Positions 1-7,381 of a stretch of 7,776 nt of DNA are shown one piece after another. The number at the start of each line of letters is the position of its first letter. The stretch's first letter is position 1. Below the pieces are notes generated by a model, which was not told where the DNA came from, did not search any database, and saw nothing but the letters and a program-made list of their open reading frames with translations. The position numbers were made by a program, and so were the translations under genes. This stretch comes from Rhodospirillaceae bacterium (GTDB lineage: Bacteria > Pseudomonadota > Alphaproteobacteria > UBA8366 > GCA-2717185), in contig PBDC01000018.1 in assembly GCA_002717185.1 (NCBI GenBank), positions 51,445 through 59,220 of the forward strand, in the 5' to 3' direction.

Positions 1-1142
1 AAATTGGTACATGTCCCGAGCCGTAACCGCATGGCACCGGGTGTTTGGGAGAAGGTGGCCCGACGCTCCTTCACAACTCTGTAGGGTGGCATCGCTTCAT
101 TGATATCCAATGCCCGGATGATATCGCTCCAGACTCTCTTCGCAATATCGGCAGCTGGCATATCGGCCAGGACATCAGCGGCACTGATGGTGACAGAAAT
201 GACTGTACCCCGCAGGAACAGCCATTCTGCAACGCCGTTGATTACACCGAGAATTGGGGTTTTTTCAGTGAATGTCGGCGGCCGGGATGCCTTGAAGTGG
301 ACGTTGACAATCGCGTGGCTCCCCCGAGGTATCGGAAGGTCTGTCAAAACGGTGTTTAAGCTGGCTGGAGGTATGGCTAGCACGACCATACTATTCGGGG
401 ACAGTTCGATCTCGTCGTTCCCGAACTCAAGCCGTATAGCACGGTCCGCTTCGGTTTCTATCGCCTTGAGGCGTCGGTTGAACTGAAGTTCACCGCCGCG
501 TGTTCGAAGGTGCGCAAGTGCGGGCGTAATAAAGCTGTCTGATAGACCATCTCGCGCGACCAGCGGCCGACAGGCTGATCCGCCGCGGGCAAAGGTCTCA
601 CGGAAAACCTGCCATAGCGGTGCAGCGGCAGCCTTGTCTAGCGGCGTGTTTAACGCGGCGATGGCCAGCGGTTCGAGAAAGTGCGTGTAAAAGGCGCCTC
701 TTTGCTCAAAAAGGGATGCGACCGTCGCATCGGGACTGGCCCGTGCAAGGCGGAGGATAGACAGAAAGTCGGCAATTCTGGTCCCAGGCGGTCGGCATCC
801 TGCACGCAGAATTCTCCAGGGTATCCGGCCGGTGCCTAGGGATACGGTCCATCGTTCGCCGCTAGTGACATCTACGAATGGAAACTGCGCCTCAGCCGGC
901 CCCATGAGCGTATCGCTTGCGCCGATCTCTGCGAGAAAAGCTCTTGTCGACCAATTGCCACTCAACAGCAGATGATTGCCGTTATCGATCGTACAGTCCA
1001 GAGTACTGTCATGAAACGACCGACAGCGACCGCCAGCATTAATGCTAGATTCGTGTAGGAACACCTGTCGGCCTGCGTCGACTAAGCGGACCGCTGCGGC
1101 GAGACCGGCAATTCCGGCACCTATGATGTGCACAGTGCTCAC
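1..1142 (-). CDS. hpnE: Hydroxysqualene dehydroxylase HpnE (3' end outside window)
   Basis: FAD-dependent amine-oxidase-like flavoprotein. In the HpnCDE route it reduces hydroxysqualene to squalene. The frame is open from a GTG at 1142 to the left edge (380 codons). The N-terminus has the dinucleotide-binding fold HIIGAGIAGLAAAVRL (residues 5-20), then GGRCRSF (37-43) and DNGNHLLLSGN (53-63), which are typical of HpnE. The last visible part, KERRATFSQTP, is the conserved stretch just before the C-terminal FAD-contact segment. Roughly 40 residues are therefore missing, judging from the usual length of about 420. The GTG start overlaps the hpnD stop (GTGA, 4 nt), which points to translational coupling; no separate ribosome binding site is visible. 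A second GTG three codons in is possible but less likely. The family call is firm; the dehydroxylase role rests on known family biochemistry and the hpnC-hpnD context. Confidence 0.93.
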   Translation of the reverse strand, partial: MSTVHIIGAGIAGLAAAVRLVDAGRQVFLHESSINAGGRCRSFHDSTLDCTIDNGNHLLLSGNWSTRAFLAEIGASDTLMGPAEAQFPFVDVTSGERWTVSLGTGRIPWRILRAGCRPPGTRIADFLSILRLARASPDATVASLFEQRGAFYTHFLEPLAIAALNTPLDKAAAAPLWQVFRETFARGGSACRPLVARDGLSDSFITPALAHLRTRGGELQFNRRLKAIETEADRAIRLEFGNDEIELSPNSMVVLAIPPASLNTVLTDLPIPRGSHAIVNVHFKASRPPTFTEKTPILGVINGVAEWLFLRGTVISVTISAADVLADMPAADIAKRVWSDIIRALDINEAMPPYRVVKERRATFSQTPGAMRLRLGTCTN

Positions 1143-2092
1143 GAGAAAAAACTATGGCGGAATGCGAGCCAAATTTTTTCGGATCGCGAAATCCGAATTG
1201 GTTCCGCCAGACGATCCCAGCCTCGTGCTTCCAGATTAGCGAGCATTCGTTGATAGACCGCCTTCATTAGGATCGCCGGCCGCATCTTGCGGCGGTCCAG
1301 CCGGGCCAGGGTCGAATCGGCCTCGACGAAAGCCAGCTTCGCGTATTCGGCAAGGTCACCACAGACTGACGCCAGCGCTGGGTCAACCAACAAGGCGCCG
1401 GGCTCCCTCGCGCGCACATTGTACTTGTTGAGTAGCTCCTGCGGGAGGTATAGGCGGTGATCTGCAGCGTCCTCAAATACGTCGCGTAGGATATTCGTGA
1501 GTTGCAGTGCCTTGCCAAGGCTGGTCGCAAGATCAGGTGCCGGGGGGCGGGTTTCGCCAAAGACGTGAATTGACAGCATGCCTACAGCGCCAGCAACACG
1601 GCGGCAATACAACATTAGTTCCTCGAAGGACGGTCCCCAGATAGGGCCGCCCACGTCCATTTGCATGCCGTCGATGACTGCTAGAAACTCCGCTTTAGGT
1701 AAGTTGAAATGTCGCACTGGGCCGAGTAGCGCGCGTGCGATGGGGTGTGTCGGCTGTCCCTCATAAAGTTGATCTATCTCGGAGCGCCATTCCACCAGCT
1801 TTTGCAGTTTGTCCGTTGTCTTACCGGGCTCGTCGGCGACATCGTCGAGCTCCCGACAGAAGGCGTAGATCGCATACATCGCGTTGCGGCCAGCCCTCGG
1901 CATGCATTGCATGCCGAGCCGAAAGGACGATCCGGACCTGGCGACAACGTCCTCGACGTAGCGCCGTGGATCGACCGTGCCACCCATTGCTTCGGCACTG
2001 GGCCCATTCGTAGGTTCGGTCGGGATTGTCTGCTCGGTCAAATTGTGCTCGTGTTGGGGACGGACGAAGTTCGTGTATATCAGGAAACGCAC
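1139..2092 (-). CDS. hpnD: Presqualene diphosphate synthase HpnD
   Basis: Trans-isoprenyl diphosphate synthase of the squalene/phytoene synthase family. It condenses two farnesyl diphosphates to presqualene diphosphate, the first step of squalene formation. Numbered from the GTG at 2092 (317 aa), the first Asp-rich motif is DDVAD (83-87) and the second is NILRDVFEDAADHRLYLP (200-217); both would bind the Mg-diphosphate. YCRRVAGAVG (162-171) is also typical. The fold starts only near residue 36, and an in-frame ATG there (1987) would give 282 aa, the usual HpnD length. The extra 35 residues are polar and look non-conserved. The GTG start leaves a 32-nt gap after hpnC, with GAGGAG and AGGA upstream but spaced 15 nt or more. 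The ATG at 1987 has no clear ribosome binding site and would leave 137 nt. The start is unresolved. The stop overlaps the hpnE start by 4 nt. Confidence 0.93.
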   Translation of the reverse strand: MRFLIYTNFVRPQHEHNLTEQTIPTEPTNGPSAEAMGGTVDPRRYVEDVVARSGSSFRLGMQCMPRAGRNAMYAIYAFCRELDDVADEPGKTTDKLQKLVEWRSEIDQLYEGQPTHPIARALLGPVRHFNLPKAEFLAVIDGMQMDVGGPIWGPSFEELMLYCRRVAGAVGMLSIHVFGETRPPAPDLATSLGKALQLTNILRDVFEDAADHRLYLPQELLNKYNVRAREPGALLVDPALASVCGDLAEYAKLAFVEADSTLARLDRRKMRPAILMKAVYQRMLANLEARGWDRLAEPIRISRSEKIWLAFRHSFFS

Positions 2093-2124
2093 AAAGACGC
2101 GCTATTTCGTCCTGTATCCTCTCC

Positions 2125-2967
2125 TCAAAGACGTTTGCGGCACAACGCCATCCAGATACCGCTCAGTCCACATAATATATAGCGTGGCCTGCTTACCACG
2201 ACTCGTTCGGTTAACGGATCCCGCTGGCGCAGTTCGATGGTAAGTCGCTCGGCAATGCGCAGTATCACCGCCGCTTCCATAGCGAACCGTGTGTTGCGGA
2301 TGGCGCATGGGAGATCTTGGGCTATCTCGATCAGCGCTCCCGTGGCGTCGAGGCAGCGATCGATGACTGCACGCAATGGGCCGTCGACGGTGAAATTGTT
2401 CAATGCTTCGACCGATGTGCCAGCGTCTCGCATCCAGTCGAGCGGCAGATAGACCCGATCAAGCGCCTGATAATCTTCCTTGCAGTCCTGCAAATGGTTG
2501 AGGATCTGAAGGGCGTTGCACAAGGCATCCGAAGCGGGGTATGCCTCTTTCGATTCGCCGTGCAAGTCGATCAGAAAGCGTCCCACTGGGGCCGCGGAGT
2601 GTGAACAATAGTGCATCAGTGCATCCCAATTTTCGTAGCGTAGCTTGACAGCATCCTGCTTGAAGGCGGTTAGCAGATCGAGGCTATGCTGCAGATCAAC
2701 CCCCATCGCTTTCATACTGTCCCGAACGGCGCGCGCCTTATCTAGTGACCGGTTGGGTTTTACCTGGCCGCGTAGGACCTTCTCGAAACTGTTCAACCGC
2801 ATGATCTTGTCAGACGGCGCCAAATACGGATTGTCGGCGATATCGTCTATCGCACGCGCATATGAGTAATAAATCGCGATATGTGGACGGAGATGGGCTG
2901 GCAGCAGCCACGATCCTACGGGAAAGTTTTCATCTCTGGCCTGTTTTCCGGAGGGGGTTTCGACCAT
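2125..2967 (-). CDS. hpnC: Hydroxysqualene synthase HpnC
   Basis: Squalene/phytoene synthase family protein (280 aa, normal length). In the three-enzyme route it converts presqualene diphosphate to hydroxysqualene, which HpnE then reduces. The N-terminal DENFPVGSWLLP (residues 12-23) is characteristic of HpnC. The first Asp-rich motif is DDIAD (41-45), followed by YCSHSAAPVGR (120-130) and the second motif HLQDCKEDY (158-166) with the trailing RVYLP. The ATG at 2967 is the only reasonable start, because an in-frame TAG lies shortly upstream with no other start codon between. The ribosome binding site is weak (GAGG about 14 nt upstream). It is the first gene of the hpnCDE run. About 780 bp without a recognisable gene separate it from the upstream methyltransferase, so it probably has its own promoter there, although no convincing -35/-10 pair was found. 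Confidence 0.94.
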   Translation of the reverse strand: MVETPSGKQARDENFPVGSWLLPAHLRPHIAIYYSYARAIDDIADNPYLAPSDKIMRLNSFEKVLRGQVKPNRSLDKARAVRDSMKAMGVDLQHSLDLLTAFKQDAVKLRYENWDALMHYCSHSAAPVGRFLIDLHGESKEAYPASDALCNALQILNHLQDCKEDYQALDRVYLPLDWMRDAGTSVEALNNFTVDGPLRAVIDRCLDATGALIEIAQDLPCAIRNTRFAMEAAVILRIAERLTIELRQRDPLTERVVVSRPRYILCGLSGIWMALCRKRL

Positions 2968-3745
2968 GGCCGCAAAGGTGCCTCGCTGCCTTGATATCTA
3001 TCGAGAATAGATGCGGTTTTTACAGCTGCTACCCACACTGCCCTATGGCGACAAGCCAAACAACTGTCATGCTTGTATACAGCGGAGCTGCGATTGGCGG
3101 GGGTAAAATTTCCAGTATGGGCTGGCAACAAATGCAAAGTCGGCAAATAAACATCAACAGTCCATGCCTAGGCAAGGCCTCCAGCGACCGCTATGACAAG
3201 ATCATCAAAAAAAGTAAAGGTGAGTAGTTCGAGCGACGACACCAGATGCCCCTGTGTCATGCCAAGAACCGTCCCCGGCAAATATAAGGGCGGAGGCGGT
3301 GGGAGAGGCGTGCGCCAGACGATCATGTTTCCTGAGCATTATAAGCTACGAACGGCCCATGCATATGAAGGCAATTACAGGGTTTCAGAAATTTTCAAGA
3401 AGGGGCTTCTTAGTACGCTAGGCATGAAAAATTTTTCTAATGTTTGGAAGAAGATTTTTTGATAATCCGCGTTGCGAATGCTGGGGTAGGTATTCTGTTT
3501 GCAATAACAGTCACGTATCTTTTGTCCTTTCTGGCTAGGTGAAAAGAAGCAGGTTCGGATCCATGAGTGCGCCGGGCTTGACCTGGCTCTCGGCAAACCC
3601 TTTGTCGAGTTGCTTCGGCGGTATATTTTGTTGCAAAGCAATGAGGGATGTTGGACGACCGCCATTTTCTACCTTTCAAGGGGATCGCAGTATAGGGATA
3701 GACAAATTGCCGATCCCTAGGCGTTGGCCCGCGTTGGGTAGGGTC
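2968..3745. other. Long intergenic region without a recognisable gene
   Basis: The 778 bp between the methyltransferase stop and the hpnC start hold only short open frames, on both strands. Their products are of odd composition (for example a glycine run encoded near 3288-3305) and I recognise none of them. The stretch 3380-3540 is AT-richer than the neighbouring genes. The region should contain the hpnC promoter and the end of the upstream transcript. The structured element visible is the inverted repeat at 3681-3717. A degraded gene or a small RNA is possible, but nothing seen proves either. Confidence 0.6.
3681..3717. repeat. Imperfect inverted repeat / candidate RNA hairpin downstream of the methyltransferase
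   Basis: The arm GGGATCGCAGT (3681-3691) pairs with ATTGCCGATCCC (3706-3717): 11 base pairs, one of them a G-T wobble, plus one bulged C, around a 14-nt loop. It begins 29 nt downstream of the methyltransferase stop on the minus strand. No U-run follows on either strand, so it is not a standard rho-independent terminator. It could stabilise the 3' end of the upstream mRNA or be a protein binding site. Confidence 0.5.
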
Positions 3746-4237
3746 TCAGTTGCGGCAGTAGACGTGGTACCGGCCAGATTCGACGTCGGGTGGTAGGGCA
3801 CCGGATGTCAATTCGTCGAAACGCGAGAGCGATTGATCGCAGATTACTAAGCCCCCGGATCGAACCAGAGTTGGGATCATCGGGCCCAGAGTTACTATAT
3901 TGCGTTCGGTCGCTTTGGCATCACCAAAGCCTATATCAGCGTGCGCCAACACCGCCGTGCGGCCTAGTTTTTCCGCGGCAACGATCAGCGTCTCTTGCAT
4001 TGATCCTAGAAATAAATGATCTGGATCGGGCCGGCAATCGGGATGCGAGGCGACCTCACGATCGAATACAAAAATATCGCGTTCGGGAAACAGGGAACGT
4101 AGATGATCATAGGTTCGGCCGTTGCCCAGCCCAAGCTCCAAAACCGGGCCAGGCATATCGTTGACTATTTTGGCTGCCGCGTTCAAGCAGCTTCTCTGCG
4201 CCATCAGACGTTTTATTACTGTATCCAGACGCGTCAT
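3746..4237 (-). CDS. Small class I SAM-dependent methyltransferase
   Basis: A 163-aa protein with a Rossmann-type SAM-binding core. Motif I is PVLELGLGNGRTYDHL (residues 31-46). The second strand VFDREV (57-62) ends with an acidic residue placed to contact the SAM ribose. HADIGFG (99-105) is a likely motif IV-like segment, and GGLVICDQSL (128-137) forms a later strand. It resembles a small family of alphaproteobacterial methyltransferases (I believe Pfam Methyltransf_17), which are this short, so it is probably full length. The substrate is unknown. The ATG lies 8 nt after the stop of the cyclic-nucleotide-binding gene, so the two are probably co-transcribed and coupled; no strong ribosome binding site is visible. 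Being downstream of the ABC gene and near a glycosyltransferase, it might modify a lipid, glycan or small molecule handled by that cluster, but this is inference. Confidence 0.82.
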   Translation of the reverse strand: MTRLDTVIKRLMAQRSCLNAAAKIVNDMPGPVLELGLGNGRTYDHLRSLFPERDIFVFDREVASHPDCRPDPDHLFLGSMQETLIVAAEKLGRTAVLAHADIGFGDAKATERNIVTLGPMIPTLVRSGGLVICDQSLSRFDELTSGALPPDVESGRYHVYCRN

Positions 4238-4245
4238 GTGGGCGG

Positions 4246-4701
4246 TTAGCTCTGTGCTTGTGCTACCGCTTCGCGCAACTTGGTGGTGGTCTGTTCCAAC
4301 CGATGCGCTAATTCGCGCATGATCTCAACCGCGATTTGCGGAAATTCGCTTATTAGATTGAAAAATAGGTCTTTGGTAATTCGAAGTGTCGTGAGTTGGG
4401 TTTTTGCCCGCACCGTGGCGGTCCGCGGTACGTCGCAGAGAATGGCAATCTCACCAACGATCTCGTTCTGCTTTAAGGTCGCAACGACCAATGGTCCTCC
4501 TGGTGTATTAACCACGATATCAGCCTCGCCACCGATTATAATATATGCGGAGTCGCCGTCGTCACCCTGCGAAAAAAGAATTTCATCCTGCGAATAGGTC
4601 AGGCGTTCGCTCGTGAAGGCGAGTAGCTTCAGTTTCGAAGGCTCGATCTTGGCGAACAGTGGAATGTTCCGCAGCAGTTCGACTTCTTCTTGCAGACTCA
4701 T
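4246..4701 (-). CDS. Stand-alone cyclic-nucleotide-binding domain protein
   Basis: A 151-aa protein made of one cNMP-binding (CAP effector-type) domain. The domain starts LLRNIPLFAKIEPSKLKLL (residues 9-27), passes through SQGDDGDSAYIIIGGEADI (44-62), and contains a phosphate-binding cassette EIVGEIAILCDVPRTATVRA (80-99). The Glu (84) and Arg (93) that normally hold the cyclic nucleotide ribose and phosphate are both present, so binding looks possible. A C-terminal helix (about 120-148) follows. There is no helix-turn-helix, so it is not a CRP-type transcription factor. The ATG at 4701 is preferred over an upstream in-frame start at 4752, because GAAGGAG ends 5 nt before it, the domain begins there, and the longer form would run into the ABC coding end. 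It starts 19 nt after the ABC gene, so it may be a regulatory subunit for that transporter or the methyltransferase (inference). Confidence 0.9.
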   Translation of the reverse strand: MSLQEEVELLRNIPLFAKIEPSKLKLLAFTSERLTYSQDEILFSQGDDGDSAYIIIGGEADIVVNTPGGPLVVATLKQNEIVGEIAILCDVPRTATVRAKTQLTTLRITKDLFFNLISEFPQIAVEIMRELAHRLEQTTTKLREAVAQAQS

Positions 4702-4706
4702 GAAGT

Positions 4707-4713
4707 CTCCTTC
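4707..4713 (-). promoter_or_regulatory. Ribosome binding site deciding the start of the cyclic-nucleotide-binding gene
   Basis: GAAGGAG on the minus strand, 5 nt before the ATG at 4701. It is the strongest Shine-Dalgarno sequence on the minus strand here and supports the shorter 151-aa product. Confidence 0.75.
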
Positions 4714-4720
4714 AGCGGCG

Positions 4721-7381
4721 TCAGCCGGCTTCCAACATCGTCTGGAATTCACCGCCCGCCTTGCTTAATTCCGCAAAGGTGCCAGTTTCCATAATCCTTC
4801 CGGATTTGAGAACTACGATCTTATCGAATTGTTGCGCGTCGGACACTCGATTCAAGATCCAAATAACACCTTTTCCTTCCCAATATTTAAGAACATGATC
4901 CATAATCCAGTTTTGACTAGCCGGATCGAGGTTCGCTGTCGCTTCGTTCAGGATCAGCAATTCCGGCTGGCGGATCAGGTTCCGGGCGATCATGATCTTT
5001 TGCCGCTGTCCGGGGGACAAGCGAGCGCCACCAATTCCGACCTGGAATTCCAGGCCGGCCAGGATGACGGTTTCGCGCAGCTCTAATTTGTCGACGATCT
5101 GGCCCACCAAAGAGCCAACCTTGTTCTCAGCCTGCGCCTGTCCATAGGAAAGCTTGCCGAACAGGATGTTGTCTTGAACCGACGCGGCTGCGTTGTAGCT
5201 GTCCACATCAAAAAACGCGACGCTTTCCCGCAAATCTTCAGGCAGGCCCTCGGCGAAAGCACGGCGTGCTTCTAGGATGTGTTGCATCATCTGTTCGTTG
5301 ATCAGATCCAGCCGGTGCCGTGCGGGGATCAGTTTGAAGGGCAGCGAGATGAGCCGCAGCCGGTCGTCGTCTGTCAAGCCTTCTGTACCGCGCGCGGCAC
5401 GACCGAGGATCGCCTGGAACTCCGGCAGGTCGTCGGACTCGATGAAGCTGAACTGCTCGAAGAATTCGTGACCCGGCGGCAGGTCGGCGAACAATTCCAG
5501 CATCGTCTGGGCGACCTGTATACCCATTTCGAGGAAGTCGTCGCTCAATCCGACCTTGGCAAGGATGTCGCGGATATAGGGATGTGCGGCAAGCTGCTCG
5601 ATATCGAAGACTTCGCCAACGGGCAGACCAAAAAGGATGTTCTCGGCGACCGTGGCATTGGTGTTATATTTTTCGGCGTCAAACGGTTCGATGAGCTGTG
5701 CAACCGCCGGATCCGCCAATCGTTCCCGCAATGCGCTACGCGCCGACATGATGCGTACTGCTACCTCCGGCTGCTCCTCTGGGTCGACCACCCCGCGGAG
5801 ACCGAACCTATAAATATCGTCCTCCAGATCCGCCAACTTTAACATCTCTATTAGCCGTTTATTGAGCGAGTTCTGATCTGTCGCGCCGGCTTCTGCCAAA
5901 TCAACCCAGTCAGCGTGGTAGTCATCCTCGGAATTGCCAGTTAGGCGCGCTTCCTCGAGCCAATCTTTCGGAAGGTCATCCCCGTTCCCGGCGGCTTCGC
6001 TCACAGGACGATGCTTCAGCCCGTACAGAAGATTATCACCTACGGAAAATGCCTGGAGATACACGCTGGGCCCGACATAGCCCATGCGGCGTCCGGTGAT
6101 CGCTTCCGGCATGCGACCGACATCGACCCCGCCGATGGTGATCGTACCCGAGGTCTGGCTGATCATTCGGGCGAGCACTGTACCGAGGTCCGATTTGCCG
6201 CTGCCGCCATCGCCGACGATTGCGATGTGCGTGTTGACAGGCGCATCGAAGGAAATGCCCTCCAGGCTTCGCACGCCATCTTCGTCAGCGAGCCCGACAT
6301 TGCTGACGATGAGTTCACCTTCGATTGGCGAGGGGCCTTCCGGTTCGGTCAGCTGCAATTCCTCTTCCATCATGCCCTGCGGTGCGAACTGCTCAACCAC
6401 CTGCTCGTATTTAATCCGCACGTCTTCCTTCTGCTGATACCAGGCCAGAAGTTCTTTCCACGGGCTGGCTAAATCCTTATAGGCATTTAGAACTGCGACC
6501 AGTGCACCAACGGTCAAATCTCCCTGGATGACTAAATAGCCGCCGATCGAGAAGAAGAAGAATGGGGTTAGCTTGTCGATGAAGTTGTTAAGGAATTTGA
6601 TAAAGAACTTACGTTGATAAATTTCATAACGAATGTCGTAGAGTCTGCTCAGGCGGTCAGTGAAACGCGCTAACTCCAATTTGGCCGCGTTGTTCGCGTG
6701 GATCTCGCCAATGCCTGACACTGTTTCGCCGAGGTGATCGGCCAGGCGCCGCACGTTCTGTACCCGCTGCTTACCGAGTGCGTTCACCTTTTTCTGAAGC
6801 CGCGGGATGATGAAGCCTTGGATCGGTATCATTGCGACTGCTGCGAGCCCCAACACCCAGTCCTGCAGCATGATATAGCTGATGATGAGGACCAGCTGTC
6901 CGCCGAAAAACATTGGATCGGCAAAGGCGATGCCGATGAATCCGCCCAGTGGCTCCACCTCGGCCGTGATCATTGGGATCAGTTCGCCTTGGCTGGTTTT
7001 CTTGAAATGCGGCGACGGAAACCGAAGTATTCGGCCATAGAGTTGGTAACGTAGGCGACGCAACAAGCGTTCGCCTAGGCGACCTTTAAAGACGCTGATA
7101 TAGTATTTGAATCCGCCGGTGATGAAGACCAGAGCCAGATAGGCAAAGCTCAAGATCAGCAAATAGGTGACTTGGCTGACATCAAGTGGGATCTCAAACC
7201 CGAAGATCGGAACGTCGAAAGGTCCGCTGTCGCCGCCCGGTTTGATTGCCCGGTTGACGATAATTTTAGGTAAGTCGAGAGTGACAAAAAGAAAAGGATA
7301 AAACGCAAAAATCACGAATAATAGGAATATCTGCTGCGATTTGCTGTATCGCAGTATGTATTTAAAAATAGATTGTTCCAT
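4721..7381 (-). CDS. ABC exporter-type half transporter with expanded, degenerate ATPase domain
   Basis: An 886-aa membrane protein counted from the ATG at 7381; a TTG at 7414 would add 11 residues. AAGG lies about 16 nt before the ATG, a weak ribosome binding site. The N-terminal part (1 to about 330) is an exporter-type transmembrane domain with hydrophobic segments near 17-37, 71-91, 146-171, 173-193 and 265-285. The ATPase domain starts near 355. Walker A GDGGSGKS (390-397) is intact, signature LSPGQ (788-792), Walker B LLILNEAT (808-815), D-loop NLD (817-819). A normal half transporter has about 600 residues. The excess lies between NLLYG (450-454) and the signature, where about 333 residues replace the usual 45 or so. 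This insert contains repeats of the helical segment (listed separately). Three positions differ from active ABC ATPases: the Q-loop Gln is replaced (YVGP, 435-438), the Walker B Asp is Asn (812), and the switch His is Asn (844). The catalytic Glu (813) remains. Substrate unknown. It is divergent from a glycosyltransferase and first in a run with the two genes downstream. Confidence 0.9.
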   Translation of the reverse strand: MEQSIFKYILRYSKSQQIFLLFVIFAFYPFLFVTLDLPKIIVNRAIKPGGDSGPFDVPIFGFEIPLDVSQVTYLLILSFAYLALVFITGGFKYYISVFKGRLGERLLRRLRYQLYGRILRFPSPHFKKTSQGELIPMITAEVEPLGGFIGIAFADPMFFGGQLVLIISYIMLQDWVLGLAAVAMIPIQGFIIPRLQKKVNALGKQRVQNVRRLADHLGETVSGIGEIHANNAAKLELARFTDRLSRLYDIRYEIYQRKFFIKFLNNFIDKLTPFFFFSIGGYLVIQGDLTVGALVAVLNAYKDLASPWKELLAWYQQKEDVRIKYEQVVEQFAPQGMMEEELQLTEPEGPSPIEGELIVSNVGLADEDGVRSLEGISFDAPVNTHIAIVGDGGSGKSDLGTVLARMISQTSGTITIGGVDVGRMPEAITGRRMGYVGPSVYLQAFSVGDNLLYGLKHRPVSEAAGNGDDLPKDWLEEARLTGNSEDDYHADWVDLAEAGATDQNSLNKRLIEMLKLADLEDDIYRFGLRGVVDPEEQPEVAVRIMSARSALRERLADPAVAQLIEPFDAEKYNTNATVAENILFGLPVGEVFDIEQLAAHPYIRDILAKVGLSDDFLEMGIQVAQTMLELFADLPPGHEFFEQFSFIESDDLPEFQAILGRAARGTEGLTDDDRLRLISLPFKLIPARHRLDLINEQMMQHILEARRAFAEGLPEDLRESVAFFDVDSYNAAASVQDNILFGKLSYGQAQAENKVGSLVGQIVDKLELRETVILAGLEFQVGIGGARLSPGQRQKIMIARNLIRQPELLILNEATANLDPASQNWIMDHVLKYWEGKGVIWILNRVSDAQQFDKIVVLKSGRIMETGTFAELSKAGGEFQTMLEAG
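5051..5272 (-). repeat. Intragenic repeat copy B in the ABC ATPase domain
   Basis: Encodes about 74 residues (704-777 of the 886-aa protein). The unit starts EARRAF, passes FDVDSYNAAASVQDNILFG (724-742) and ends in the helix VDKLELRETVILAGL (763-777), just before the signature motif. It aligns with the copy at 5519-5746: the FD..YN..A.V..NILFG block has 11 identities in 19 positions, and the spacing to the following helix is 20 versus 21 residues. Similarity was judged by eye at the protein level; the DNA copies have diverged. Confidence 0.7.
5519..5746 (-). repeat. Intragenic repeat copy A in the ABC ATPase domain
   Basis: Encodes about 76 residues (546-621). The unit starts SARSAL, passes FDAEKYNTNATVAENILFG (567-585) and ends in the helix LAKVGLSDDFLEMGI (607-621). 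It matches copy B in order, spacing and key residues. A third, more distant version begins earlier with FSVGDNLLYG (445-454, about 6020-6049), followed after a longer spacer by LKLADLEDDIYRFGL (514-528). The helical segment that normally occurs once therefore seems present three times. Confidence 0.7.

Noticed and set aside
100..486. A 128-codon open frame on the plus strand
   Set aside because: Antisense to hpnE, whose minus-strand frame is open through the whole stretch and shows recognisable family motifs.
1745..2182. A 145-codon open frame on the plus strand
   Set aside because: Antisense to hpnD and the end of hpnC; no recognisable domain.
3165..3174. Palindrome TGCCTAGGCA
   Set aside because: Ten bases, single occurrence, not next to a recognised promoter element; not enough to call an operator.
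2968..3200. Possible hpnC promoters such as ATGACA with CATAGG at 17-nt spacing
   Set aside because: The -10 match is only 3 of 6 and no better pair was seen, so no promoter is called.
3397..3411. Hairpin AAGAAG-GGG-CTTCTT
   Set aside because: Only 6 bp, AT-rich, with a 3-nt loop and no U-run after it on either strand; unlikely to be a terminator.
3426..3437. Perfect palindrome GAAAAATTTTTC
   Set aside because: Low-complexity A/T palindrome in AT-rich DNA, easily due to chance.
3193..3462. An 89-codon plus-strand frame in the gene-poor region
   Set aside because: No recognisable domain, a glycine run and odd composition; no good ribosome binding site was noted. Kept only as part of the unassigned region.
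3539..3796. An 85-codon plus-strand frame in the gene-poor region
   Set aside because: Its end overlaps the methyltransferase gene in antisense and the product is not recognisable.
5279..5842. A 187-codon open frame on the plus strand
   Set aside because: It lies wholly antisense to the ABC gene, whose protein motifs are clear on the minus strand; the product matches nothing I know.
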